Assembly (NCBI RefSeq): GCF_009856605.1
Contig: NZ_CP047242.1
Coordinates: 4,222,001 to 4,286,000 of the forward strand
DNA from: Trichormus variabilis 0441
GTDB lineage: Bacteria > Cyanobacteriota > Cyanobacteriia > Cyanobacteriales > Nostocaceae
DNA: 64,000 nt
Direction: 5' to 3'
Shown here piece after piece: positions 17,637-26,170 of this stretch. Under the pieces are notes generated by a model, which saw only the letters and a list, made by a program, of their open reading frames with translations, searched no databases and had not been told where the DNA came from. Position 1 is the first letter of the stretch. Every line of letters begins with the position of its first letter. The position numbers were made by a program, and so were the translations under genes.

Positions 17637-17714
17637 ACGTGAGTTGGATGAAATTTGTATAGCCAAGAAGGAATTAGCAGTTTTTATGTGCTTAATTCCT
17701 TCTGGAACTCACGT
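17637..17714 (+). promoter_or_regulatory. Nested stem-loop in peptide spacer, copy 2
   Basis: Same outer stem (17637-17645 / 17706-17714) and inner stem (17667-17676 / 17693-17702) as copy 1, exactly 404 bases on. Only unpaired positions differ. Confidence 0.65.
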
Positions 17715-17760
17715 TACGAATAAGCAAACTAATTCCATTAAAACTACGAGGTTGTCAGTT

Positions 17761-17997
17761 ATGTCTCACGAATTGTTTATTAACTTATCCGATGAACAGC
17801 AAGCATTTGTAGCTGGTGGTATTGATTTCCAACTTGATGCTACTTTTTATAAAGCGCAGCAAAATGTATTAAATGGTAATACAAGTTCTGGCCCTGGCGG
17901 AAGCACTGCTGCTTCTAATGGTACCTCCACCGAGGTTGAGACTGCTGGTATAGCCTTCCTAGCTTTGGGTGCAGACGAAGTTTTAAGCATTGCTTAA
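17761..17997 (+). CDS. Double-glycine leader peptide (CTB-type bacteriocin-like) 3
   Basis: 78 aa, start ATG at 17761. Near-duplicate of peptide 2: the mature part differs by a handful of conservative changes (V to I after GG, I to V, S to T, D to E, K to E). Leader ends EQQAFVAGG. Most DNA differences from peptide 2 are silent, indicating recent duplication under selection to keep the protein. Confidence 0.88.
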   Translation: MSHELFINLSDEQQAFVAGGIDFQLDATFYKAQQNVLNGNTSSGPGGSTAASNGTSTEVETAGIAFLALGADEVLSIA

Positions 17998-18040
17998 TCT
18001 AGTGATTACGTTGAGTTACTACATCAACTAATCAACTAGC

Positions 18041-18118
18041 AAGTGAGTTTGATAGCATCTGCATAGTCATGAAGGAATTAGCGTATCTTATTTTTCTAAT
18101 TCCTTCTATCACTCACTT
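18041..18118 (+). promoter_or_regulatory. Nested stem-loop in peptide spacer, copy 3
   Basis: Outer stem AAGTGAGT (18041-18048) / ACTCACTT (18111-18118); inner stem GAAGGAATTAG (18071-18081) / CTAATTCCTTC (18096-18106). Compared with copies 1 and 2, one outer C:G pair has become A:T on both arms while the loops differ freely, which argues for a conserved RNA structure. Confidence 0.7.
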
Positions 18119-18159
18119 TATGAATAACTAAGTCCATCAAAAATACAAGGTTATCAAAG

Positions 18160-18402
18160 ATGTCTTGTCAATTATTTATCAATTTATCTGATACACAACA
18201 AGCAGTTGTTACTGGTGGTACGGATTTTCAAATCGATGCTACTTTCTACGAGACTTATCGCAATGTACTAAATGGTGGTACAACTTCTGGCCCTAATGGT
18301 AGCACTGCTTTCTCTAACGGTAACTCTACCAGAATTAAGACTGCTGGACTGGCTTTATTAGCTCTAGATGCTGACAAAATTTGGTCATGGCCAGAAGAAT
18401 AA
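18160..18402 (+). CDS. Double-glycine leader peptide (CTB-type bacteriocin-like) 4
   Basis: 80 aa. Leader MSCQLFINLSDTQQAVVTGG, then TDFQIDATFYETYRN, the Ser/Thr/Asn-rich middle (GGTTSGPNGSTAFSNGNST) and a hydrophobic stretch (TAGLALLALDADKI) ending WSWPEE. Clearly homologous to peptides 1-3 but the most diverged of the array. The upstream AAATACAAGGTTATCAAAG retains an AAGG Shine-Dalgarno. Confidence 0.85.
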   Translation: MSCQLFINLSDTQQAVVTGGTDFQIDATFYETYRNVLNGGTTSGPNGSTAFSNGNSTRIKTAGLALLALDADKIWSWPEE

Positions 18403-18496
18403 TCCAGTTATAAGTTAAAACATAAGCTGTAGGGTCGCACATTTACGCGACTCTATGACAAACAAACAGCAAATTTATGAGTAGGTAAATACAACT

Positions 18497-18772
18497 ATGT
18501 CTCAAAATATCAACCTGAAAAAATCTCAGTATCTTCAAGATTTATCCGAACAGGAACAAGAGATTATATGCGGTGGTTATTTATTTCCCAAATCTAACAT
18601 TTTTATGCAAATAACCAATCTTTTAACTACTGCCAAAAATCAAATGAGTGCTACAGAGGGTGATCAAACAATTACATCATACCAAGAAACTATATATCAC
18701 TACACACAAATCACTCTAGTTATCGCATCTTCTAGAGATGATGCTGAAAGCTCAATTGGTAATTATTTTTAG
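18497..18772 (+). CDS. Double-glycine leader peptide 5 (divergent core)
   Basis: 91 aa. The leader (SQYLQDLSEQEQEIICGG) has the L-S-x-x-E/Q-Q pattern and a GG site, but the core (YLFPKSNIFMQITNLLTT...TSYQETIYHY) is unrelated to peptides 1-4. It lacks the N-G-S/T middle, and its only Cys is in the leader. Last gene before a strong hairpin terminator. Probably a different product exported by the same route. Confidence 0.7.
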   Translation: MSQNINLKKSQYLQDLSEQEQEIICGGYLFPKSNIFMQITNLLTTAKNQMSATEGDQTITSYQETIYHYTQITLVIASSRDDAESSIGNYF

Positions 18773-19019
18773 GCGATGTACTGTCAGTTTATCTCGATTT
18801 CTCTACAAGGTATTTACAGCAGTACAAGCAAATCGCATTCTAAAAAGTTATCTGTTTGTAGTTACTTCAGCAAAAACTCGCATTTTTTGGTACTGCATAT
18901 ATACAAATATTGAATACATATAAAACAATCAATACTTGAAGAAATTGACATACTAATCTCAATCCATTCAATAGAAATGCTTAGTTTGTCAATCTCATAG
19001 ATTTGTTCACTCCGTAATT

Positions 19020-19049
19020 ACTGGAACATCATCTGATGTTCCAGTTTTT
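19020..19049 (+). terminator. Intrinsic terminator of the first peptide cluster
   Basis: Stem ACTGGAACATC (19020-19030) / GATGTTCCAGT (19035-19045), 4-base loop, then a T-run. Homologous hairpins follow the peptide genes at 31483 and 32869. The 250 bases between the last peptide gene and this hairpin hold nothing else recognisable. Confidence 0.8.
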
Positions 19050-19137
19050 CTGATACAACACTCCCTCATGACAAAATCAGGCAGCCTAGTAATATTGAAA
19101 GTAGTGAAACCTGCATTAAAATGAAGACATCAAAGGT

Positions 19138-19284
19138 TTAATAATCACTCAGTTTGGTAAAATATTTAGCCATATCTGAACAGTTTATGAGTGTAATTGC
19201 CCCAAGCATAGCAACAAAAACGTGGTAATCATCTTTTGTGTTGATTTTGGATTGTTCTCTAAGAATTAGCAGATGCTTAGTCAT
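19138..19284 (-). CDS. Possible small ORF, 48 aa
   Basis: Starts MTKHLLILREQSKINTK and ends MAKYFTKLSDY. It lies 59 bases downstream of the GT2-GT41 gene on the same strand, with a purine-rich GAAAAGAG directly before the ATG. No family recognised; it may be chance. It is the only candidate gene in the 570-base gap between peptide 5 and the glycosyltransferase. Confidence 0.25.
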   Translation of the reverse strand: MTKHLLILREQSKINTKDDYHVFVAMLGAITLINCSDMAKYFTKLSDY

Positions 19285-19343
19285 CTCTTTTCATTTCCTA
19301 GCATCTTTCTTTAAACAATCACCTTTGATTTAGGCAAAAAAGA

Positions 19344-22300
19344 CTATTCCTCTCGCACCTGGGTAAAGGTTTCTAATTCGTAAGTTAACAAAGCTTCTGC
19401 TTTAGCTTGTCTGATTGCATCTTGATTTTCATGTTCCAAAACAACTCGTCCATGAAGGCGAGATAGTAAAGCCTTCCATTGAACATCACCCAAACTTTCT
19501 ACCAAAGCGATTTCTAATCTCTCAGTCACATCTAAACCCTCTTGTGTCAGCAGATTATTGGTTATAGACGATAACAACAGTTCAACATGATCAACAGCAA
19601 CATTAGTAATGTTGACCATTAACATAGTTTTTCCGCCATTAGGACTAGTTACAACTGTTTTAATTACCTGTTTCACTTCTAAACTTATTAATTCCTCTGG
19701 TTGTGACCAATCAGGAAAAATAATTAGGTTAATATCTTCTAACCGTAAATTTTGACTTAGTGTATCTGCAAGATAATTATTGAAAAGTTCTTTGAATAGA
19801 CTTTCTATTTTACTTGCATAAGAGCGACTATCTAAAAAACTAGGATTATCCTGCATTTTTTCCCTAATTTGGTCACTCTTCTGTCGCCGCAGTTCAGAAT
19901 TAGTACCTAATGCAACTGCTAATTCAATATAGGACTCTTCACTATCTGCAACTAAATCAGGAATATTCAATGTTTGTATAATCGCTGCTCCCATTGCCGA
20001 ACGGAAGCAATTTCCTTGTCTAGCGATGACAGGTAGATTCACCTGTAATGGTTCTATTAATGAAGTCGTCCCTGCAAATGGATAGGAATCTAAGTAAACA
20101 TCAGCAATTTTATAGTATTCTTTCATGTCCTCCCGGTCTGGAATGGGTTGAATATCTAATACTATTAAACGTTCAGTAGCTAACCCATGCTGAGAAAATA
20201 TAGAATTTAGGTGATCGATAAAATTTGCTTTTGGATAAGCATTTGACCAATTTGGCCCAAATGGTAACAGCACTAAAACTGAATTTGGTACTCTAGAAAT
20301 GATGTTTGCCCAGGTTGCTACCAATTCTGGAACTATTTTGAAGTAGTTAGCACCAGAGATAAAAACAACAGCATTTTCAGGAATACCTAAACTATTCCTC
20401 TTGACTAGAATTGTTAATTTTCCCTCTTCCGTACCGTAACTAAAACAGTGAGCAGTTCCTTCTAGTTTAATTAGTTTTTCTTGATAATGGTCTTGTGCTA
20501 TTGGTGAAGGATCAGTTAATGTGCCGGAAATATAATAATCTATATTTCGCATTCCGGTTGTCACAACTGAAGCACCACTAGTAACTTGTATTCTGGCTAA
20601 CCTATGAATTGCTAACAGGCATATTTGATTGGTTACTGCGGTGACATTGGTAGCTATGAACAATATATCTAAGTCATCAGCACGAATGGTACTTACCTGT
20701 GCAGATAATTCCTGTGGCAACAGTTTAAAAGAATTCGCAGAACGTTGACAATATTGCTCTAGTCGATGACTTGTTTCTGTAAGTGAGTACAAAATTACCT
20801 CAAAATCTCGACTAATATGTTCATAAACAGGAAGACAAGCAAATGTTTCGGCTGAAGGTCTAAAATGCGATGCAAGTATACCAAGCCTAATTCTTTTGAT
20901 ATTTACAGGTCGTTCTACAAATTTATAATCAATTTTATTGCCATTGAGTTTCAGGTAACATTCTATTATTTCTGCCCGTTTAACATATATATCCTTCAGA
21001 TTATTGTCATTAAAATAAATATGGGTAAAATTAGCAATCTGAGTAAAATAATTAGTGATTTGATAAGACGAAGATGAACCTAACTCCTTAAAAATATATT
21101 CATGTAAGGAATAAGTACATTTTTCGAGGTATTCATGATATTTTTTTGAATCTCCCAATGCTTTAAAATAACCTTGTGGCGACAATAAAAATTGCAGATA
21201 GTCATATAACAGCCATTCAGGTACTTGTGAAAAGTTAGACGATAGTAGTAATTGATTAAAATCACCAAACAGCATAGCTGCTAATAAATTCTGGATAGCT
21301 TTGGGGCGATTTAATTCTTGAGAAATAAATATCTCATTAAAAAGGATTCCATCTTTCTTAGTTAAACTTTTATCATTAATGCTATTCCTGAGGAGTATTT
21401 TGTGTATTTTTCCAAACAAACCAGCATACATCTCAGCTAATTTTTCATCTGGAAGACTAAGCCATTGTTCTGCTGTTTGTTTTTGCAACCGATTTAGTTC
21501 AGCATTATCCCTGCTCAAAATAGCATATTTACAAGCAGCCATTTGTCTTGTGAAGCCAGGATAACGGCTATCATTAGCAATAAAATAAAAAAGTTTTTGA
21601 TAATCTAAGAAAATCACATCTTTTAAAGATGCATTCCGGTGGGTTTGTTGTTGGTGATGAATGCGAAATTGTGATAAATATTGATCAATAAATCCGATTT
21701 TGTATCGGCTCATAATTCTGAGCCACATTTCTAAATCTACAATCTGACACAGTTCGGGATTAAATAAGCCTACTTTCTCAAAAGCTTCTTTTTTGATTAA
21801 AACAGTAGTTGGTTCACCAATCTTATTAATAGGAGCATCAAGTATATTTGGGTCTTCTAGAAGCTCTTTGCCTAATTGAATTCTTTTTAAGTTTGACCAA
21901 TATTTATGTATATCCTTGGCTTCATGATATTCTAAAGACTTTGGATTGTAGGTAACATCTTTATAAACAGAAAATAGTTTACGTGGTGAGAATACTAAAC
22001 CTATCTCTTCATCTTGTTCTGCTAAGGTAACCATTTCTCTAATGGCATTTGGTTCTAAAATGTCGTCTTGAAATAAAAACTTAATGTATTTACCTTGAGT
22101 CTGAGAGATGCAGAAATTCCAGTTGTTAACCAAACCTAATCTTTCATGGGTGAATAAATAAATCTTTTTTTTTGATTTTTCTCGAAAAATATTAATCTTT
22201 TCTATTATTTTATCTTCTGAGTCATCATCTGAAATGATAAGTTCTATATTATTATATGTTTGTGAATCAATACTTTGAAGCGCCAGATCAATAAAAAATT

Positions 22301-22367
22301 CACCATTATATGTCGGAATACAAACACTAACCAATGGCTCATCATTAGCAATGATATTTTTCATCAT
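19344..22367 (-). CDS. GT2-GT41 fusion glycosyltransferase (SPINDLY/OGT-like C-terminal half)
   Basis: 1007 aa. Residues 10-240 are a GT-A family 2 domain (VSVCIPTYNGEFF, IELIISDDDSED, FLFQDDILEP). Residues 250-480 are mostly helical. From 492 (RIRLGILASHFRP) to about 860 the protein matches the GT41 catalytic region of O-GlcNAc-transferase/SPINDLY type, with ANYFKIVPELVATW and YLDSYPFAGTTSLIEPLQ (UDP-sugar lobe). Residues about 874-1000 form an unassigned domain (LEDINLIIFPDWSQPEE) shared with the next gene. Last gene of a five-gene leftward set. It should be cytosolic and transfer sugars to glycan or protein; the acceptor is unknown. Confidence 0.85.
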   Translation of the reverse strand: MMKNIIANDEPLVSVCIPTYNGEFFIDLALQSIDSQTYNNIELIISDDDSEDKIIEKINIFREKSKKKIYLFTHERLGLVNNWNFCISQTQGKYIKFLFQDDILEPNAIREMVTLAEQDEEIGLVFSPRKLFSVYKDVTYNPKSLEYHEAKDIHKYWSNLKRIQLGKELLEDPNILDAPINKIGEPTTVLIKKEAFEKVGLFNPELCQIVDLEMWLRIMSRYKIGFIDQYLSQFRIHHQQQTHRNASLKDVIFLDYQKLFYFIANDSRYPGFTRQMAACKYAILSRDNAELNRLQKQTAEQWLSLPDEKLAEMYAGLFGKIHKILLRNSINDKSLTKKDGILFNEIFISQELNRPKAIQNLLAAMLFGDFNQLLLSSNFSQVPEWLLYDYLQFLLSPQGYFKALGDSKKYHEYLEKCTYSLHEYIFKELGSSSSYQITNYFTQIANFTHIYFNDNNLKDIYVKRAEIIECYLKLNGNKIDYKFVERPVNIKRIRLGILASHFRPSAETFACLPVYEHISRDFEVILYSLTETSHRLEQYCQRSANSFKLLPQELSAQVSTIRADDLDILFIATNVTAVTNQICLLAIHRLARIQVTSGASVVTTGMRNIDYYISGTLTDPSPIAQDHYQEKLIKLEGTAHCFSYGTEEGKLTILVKRNSLGIPENAVVFISGANYFKIVPELVATWANIISRVPNSVLVLLPFGPNWSNAYPKANFIDHLNSIFSQHGLATERLIVLDIQPIPDREDMKEYYKIADVYLDSYPFAGTTSLIEPLQVNLPVIARQGNCFRSAMGAAIIQTLNIPDLVADSEESYIELAVALGTNSELRRQKSDQIREKMQDNPSFLDSRSYASKIESLFKELFNNYLADTLSQNLRLEDINLIIFPDWSQPEELISLEVKQVIKTVVTSPNGGKTMLMVNITNVAVDHVELLLSSITNNLLTQEGLDVTERLEIALVESLGDVQWKALLSRLHGRVVLEHENQDAIRQAKAEALLTYELETFTQVREE

Positions 22368-22526
22368 ACTTTTTAGTTATCTTCTAACTAGTTAGATGTT
22401 TAATAGATTTTTTAGGTTCACCCACTTTTGAAAGAAAGATAATTTTTTTGTGCCACAGACCCCAATACATGGGTAGCCTAAAAAAGTCGCTCTGCCAAAA
22501 CCAGATGCTCCTGCTTTTTGATAGAA

Positions 22527-24317
22527 TTATTTCAGCACTTGTGATTCACATATCAGTATTGAATCAACTCTAGTCTCACGATTTCTTAACTCCGGTGTAT
22601 TACTCTTGCCCCATGCAAACTCTTGAATATTTATATATCCTGATTCAGTTAATCTGCGATATAACTCTTCTGTATCATAAAGCCACTGATGACCCCACCA
22701 ACGCATAGAAATATTTAGCATCTCAGCACGTGTTTTAATAAATTGGTACTCTGGATATTTGAGCCACTCTTGATTACGCCAATCGTCAGACATATATTTT
22801 TGTACAACATATTCTAAGGACGGCATTGCTATGCGTAAAATCCCTTCGGGCTTTAAGATACGATAGCACTCCTTCAAAAAAAATAATCCTTCTTTCAAGG
22901 TTAAGTGTTCCAGAAAATGCTCGTTATATATTAATTCACAAGAATTATCATCGAATGGTAGTTTCTGTCTAGCATCACAGACTAAATCCACTGTTTTATA
23001 ATTTTGCTCTATATCTATATTTATCCAGCCATCAAATCTGACATTGCCACAGCCAATATTTAATTTATAAGGTTTTGCAGAGCCAATAAATATTAAGCCA
23101 AATTCAATAAGTTGATTTACTGTATAGGCTGGAATAATTTCTGTTCCAGAAGTAAGAAGTGCATCTGAATTTTCTGAATCTAATACAATTCTAGCTTTCA
23201 GGAAAGATGTAAGAGTTCGCCACTGAATTTGGTCAAGTTTACCGACTAAAAATACATTAATATTTTTATTTTTTTCTAATTGTTCTTCTGATATCAGATT
23301 ACTTAAAATACTAGATATACATAAATTAGCATCTTCTTCGCTAATCTTGGTTGTATCTATAAATAAAGCAATTCTATTATTTTCTGGATGCGTTAAGAGT
23401 AATCTAACAAGACAATATAGATTTTGATATAGATGTTCCTCTTCTTGATTCCAATCTGGAAAGACTATAAAATTTATATCTTTTAATTCCAAATGTTTGG
23501 GTAGATTTGTAGTGAATTTAGAAGTGGTTCCTTGATGTATAGAATTTAACTTCAATAAATGCTGCGAATAAAATTGAATTGCTCTATCTATAATTTCTTC
23601 ATACTGCCCATCTAGATTAGATTTAACAGTATCTAGCATTTTAATGGTTTTATTTAGTTGCCAATCTCTGTTCTTACTTGACCAGACTCCTTCTGCATGA
23701 ATTCTATAAGCTGACATTACTTTATCAATGTATCCAATTTTTCCATATTGTGCATTAAGAATGTGGAAAATCCAATCGCCCATGCCTTGTTCATAGAACC
23801 AATTAGGTATATTATCTACTAATCCAGCGCGATACATTACAGAGGGTGTGGAAATAAAATTGCGTATTAATAAATCTTCTATATAGGAGACTGGAGGTTG
23901 ATTATGAAGAAATAGGTAGGGTTGGTATTGATTATCCTCATGAAAAATAATTACATTATGAAAACAAATCGTAAATTCTAAATTTTTATCTAAAAAGTCT
24001 ACTTGTTTTTGTAGTTTATCCTCTGCAATCCAGTAATCATCTCCCTCCAAAATTGCTACATATTCACCGCAACAGGCTTGCAAAGTATTAACAAAATTCC
24101 TGTGCATACCTAAGTTTTTTTCAGGTAACAATAAGCGAATTTTATCTGCATATTTTTGTTGATAATCAATTAAAATTTTGCGTGTATCATCTGTAGAGCA
24201 ATCTTCCCCTACAACAATTTCATACTCGAAGTTAACTTTTTGCATCAACACGCTTTCTATTGCCTGTGCAATAAATCTGCTATGATTGTAGGTTATAACT
24301 AGAACACTAACTTTCAT
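22527..24317 (-). CDS. GT2 glycosyltransferase - methyltransferase fusion
   Basis: 596 aa. N-terminal family-2 glycosyltransferase (VSVLVITYNHSRFI, VGEDCSTDDT, AILEGDDYW) to about residue 210. A middle domain at about 275-400 (LKDINFIVFPDWNQEEE) is homologous to the C-terminus of the preceding GT2-GT41 protein. The C-terminal class I SAM methyltransferase from 415 has LNIGCGNVRFDGWINID, YNEHFLEHL and LKPEGILRIAMP. Predicted to add and methylate a sugar in the same glycan. The DegT gene ends 11 bases before this start, so they are co-transcribed. Confidence 0.85.
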   Translation of the reverse strand: MKVSVLVITYNHSRFIAQAIESVLMQKVNFEYEIVVGEDCSTDDTRKILIDYQQKYADKIRLLLPEKNLGMHRNFVNTLQACCGEYVAILEGDDYWIAEDKLQKQVDFLDKNLEFTICFHNVIIFHEDNQYQPYLFLHNQPPVSYIEDLLIRNFISTPSVMYRAGLVDNIPNWFYEQGMGDWIFHILNAQYGKIGYIDKVMSAYRIHAEGVWSSKNRDWQLNKTIKMLDTVKSNLDGQYEEIIDRAIQFYSQHLLKLNSIHQGTTSKFTTNLPKHLELKDINFIVFPDWNQEEEHLYQNLYCLVRLLLTHPENNRIALFIDTTKISEEDANLCISSILSNLISEEQLEKNKNINVFLVGKLDQIQWRTLTSFLKARIVLDSENSDALLTSGTEIIPAYTVNQLIEFGLIFIGSAKPYKLNIGCGNVRFDGWINIDIEQNYKTVDLVCDARQKLPFDDNSCELIYNEHFLEHLTLKEGLFFLKECYRILKPEGILRIAMPSLEYVVQKYMSDDWRNQEWLKYPEYQFIKTRAEMLNISMRWWGHQWLYDTEELYRRLTESGYINIQEFAWGKSNTPELRNRETRVDSILICESQVLK

Positions 24318-24328
24318 AAATAATCTCC

Positions 24329-25552
24329 CTATAAAATAATGTTTGATATTTGTACTGAATGACTTAACTCAGATTGAAAATAAGTTGAGTTTTCTATTAC
24401 AAACTTGATAATATCTATAATATTAGTAATATCGTCGATACTTACCGATGTTCCCGTAGGTAAAGAAATTACTCTTTGAACTACCTTTTCTGTTTCTGGT
24501 AGCAATAACTTAGAATAAGGATAATATGAATAGTACGGTTCCATATTATGGCAACCCGGATAAAAATATCTTCGAGCTATTACATTTTCAGCTTGTAATG
24601 TTTTCAGTAATTGATCTCTACTAATTCCCAAGATCATCTCATCAATTTCTAAAATAATATACTGATAATTAGATTTCTCAGTCTCGTTGTAAGTAATCAA
24701 CTTAATCCCAGGAATTTCTTTTAGTTCTCTTTGGTAATACTTATAATTACGATAGTTAATGAAAACAAATTCATCTAGATTATCGAATCCTGTTAAACCC
24801 ATTGCTGCTGAAACTTCATTCATTTTTCCATTAGTACCGATATAGATAACTCGGTCATAGCCAGCAAAACCAAAGTTAGTCATCAATCGAATTTTTTCCG
24901 CTAATTCATCACTATTTGTAACTATTGCTCCTCCCTCAAATGTGTTTAAAAATTTAGTTGCATGAAAACTAAAAACTTCAGCATCACCAAAGCTACCTAT
25001 CATGCGTCCTTGATGTGAACAGCCAAAAGCATGAGCAGCATCAAACATTAATTTCAAATTGTGAGTAAGAGAAATTTCACTTAAAGCCTCTACGTCACAA
25101 GGGCGACCCCACAAATGAACACCAATAATACCAGTAGTTCGAGGGGTTATGCTTTGAACTATTTTGTTGGGATCTATATTATGAGTCTGGGGGTCTATAT
25201 CACAAAAAACAGGTGTGATTTCTTGCCATTTGAGAGCGTGTGCAGTAGCAATAAATGTGAAAGAAGGAATAATCACTTCACCAGTGAAACCTACAGCACG
25301 AATGGCTATTTCTAAGGCTACTGTTGCGTTACACGTAGCGATACAGTGTTTTACTCCAACAAATTCAGCAATTTGTCGTTCAAACTCCTGTACATAAATA
25401 CCATTGTTCGTAAGCCATTTTCTATCTAAGATATCATTGATACGTGATAATAAATTATCGCGGTTGCCAATGTTAGGACGACCAACGTGTAACTTTTCAA
25501 CAAATCTTGGTGTTCCACCAAATATAGCTAAATCATTCAACTTTTGTTTCAT
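24329..25552 (-). CDS. DegT/DnrJ/EryC1/StrS-family aminotransferase
   Basis: 407 aa PLP-dependent sugar aminotransferase, which aminates a keto-sugar nucleotide. Motifs: NGIYVQEFERQIAEFVGVKHC, VIPSFTFIATAHAL, VHLWGRPCDVEAL, FDAAHAFG, and SFHATKFLNTFEGGAI with the Schiff-base Lys. The C-terminal domain is normal (VSLPTGTSVS). It suggests an amino sugar is made for this cluster. Substrate unknown. It lies 66 bases after the upstream methyltransferase gene. Confidence 0.92.
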   Translation of the reverse strand: MKQKLNDLAIFGGTPRFVEKLHVGRPNIGNRDNLLSRINDILDRKWLTNNGIYVQEFERQIAEFVGVKHCIATCNATVALEIAIRAVGFTGEVIIPSFTFIATAHALKWQEITPVFCDIDPQTHNIDPNKIVQSITPRTTGIIGVHLWGRPCDVEALSEISLTHNLKLMFDAAHAFGCSHQGRMIGSFGDAEVFSFHATKFLNTFEGGAIVTNSDELAEKIRLMTNFGFAGYDRVIYIGTNGKMNEVSAAMGLTGFDNLDEFVFINYRNYKYYQRELKEIPGIKLITYNETEKSNYQYIILEIDEMILGISRDQLLKTLQAENVIARRYFYPGCHNMEPYYSYYPYSKLLLPETEKVVQRVISLPTGTSVSIDDITNIIDIIKFVIENSTYFQSELSHSVQISNIIL

Positions 25553-25618
25553 TTGGGATAATGTATTAATTATGTACTTGAAAGAATGTTATGGAATATT
25601 TTAAAACTAGTACAATAG

Positions 25619-26164
25619 TTAAATCAATTTTTGTGCTACTACAGTATAGTGAATTGGCATTAACTGACGCTCCGGTGTCTCAATAGCATTTAATTCTAAA
25701 ATAGAAAATCTTTCTAATAAAACTCGTAAGCCATGCTCTGTAAAACGCCAACAATCAGGAAGTGGTCCGTGAATCCTAAAATTAAAAGGTACGCTGAGAA
25801 ATAATTTCCCATTTGGTTTAAGTATTCTTAGAATTTCGTCTACTGCCTTAAAAGGATGAAGTGTATGTTCTAGAACTTCAGTGCAAACTATATAGTCGAA
25901 AGTGTTGATCTTCAAAAATTCATTATATTGACAAATATCCCCGATATAAGTGCAGCCAGAATGGATATCTATATCAAATGTCTCTACCTTTATATATTCT
26001 GAAAAATAAGGTTTAGCGCCTGAATGAATTTGAGGCGCAATATCTAATAATATACCTGGTTGATGAGCATAATTAACAGATGTATATTTCATGAATTCGA
26101 TTATATTTTTGCGAATCATTTTTAAATAATCAATATCATTTTGGCTAATTATACTATCTGACAT
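25619..26164 (-). CDS. Class I SAM-dependent methyltransferase
   Basis: 181 aa. Contains a degenerate glycine motif (GILLDIAPQIHSGA), the acidic strand YIKVETFDIDIHS, and the Methyltransf_11-like core FDYIVCTEVLEHTLHPFKAVDEILRILK then GKLFLSVPF. It has the length of a single-domain small-molecule or sugar methyltransferase. It begins 6 bases after the ATP-grasp gene ends, indicating tight coupling. Confidence 0.85.
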   Translation of the reverse strand: MSDSIISQNDIDYLKMIRKNIIEFMKYTSVNYAHQPGILLDIAPQIHSGAKPYFSEYIKVETFDIDIHSGCTYIGDICQYNEFLKINTFDYIVCTEVLEHTLHPFKAVDEILRILKPNGKLFLSVPFNFRIHGPLPDCWRFTEHGLRVLLERFSILELNAIETPERQLMPIHYTVVAQKLI

Positions 26165-26170
26165 ATTTAC

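Larger units (their letters stand above)
16947..18402 (+). repeat. Tandem array of four peptide-gene units, period 404-405 bp
   Basis: Stop-to-stop distances are 404 (17189 to 17593), 404 (17593 to 17997) and 405 (17997 to 18402). Each unit holds a peptide gene and a spacer with nested stem-loops. Units 2 and 3 are nearly identical, including the spacer; unit 4 has diverged. This is recent local duplication or gene conversion. Confidence 0.9.

Noticed and set aside
16947..18402. CRISPR array or phage-type repeat
   Set aside because: The period is about 404 bp and each unit codes for a leader peptide; there are no short repeats with unique spacers.
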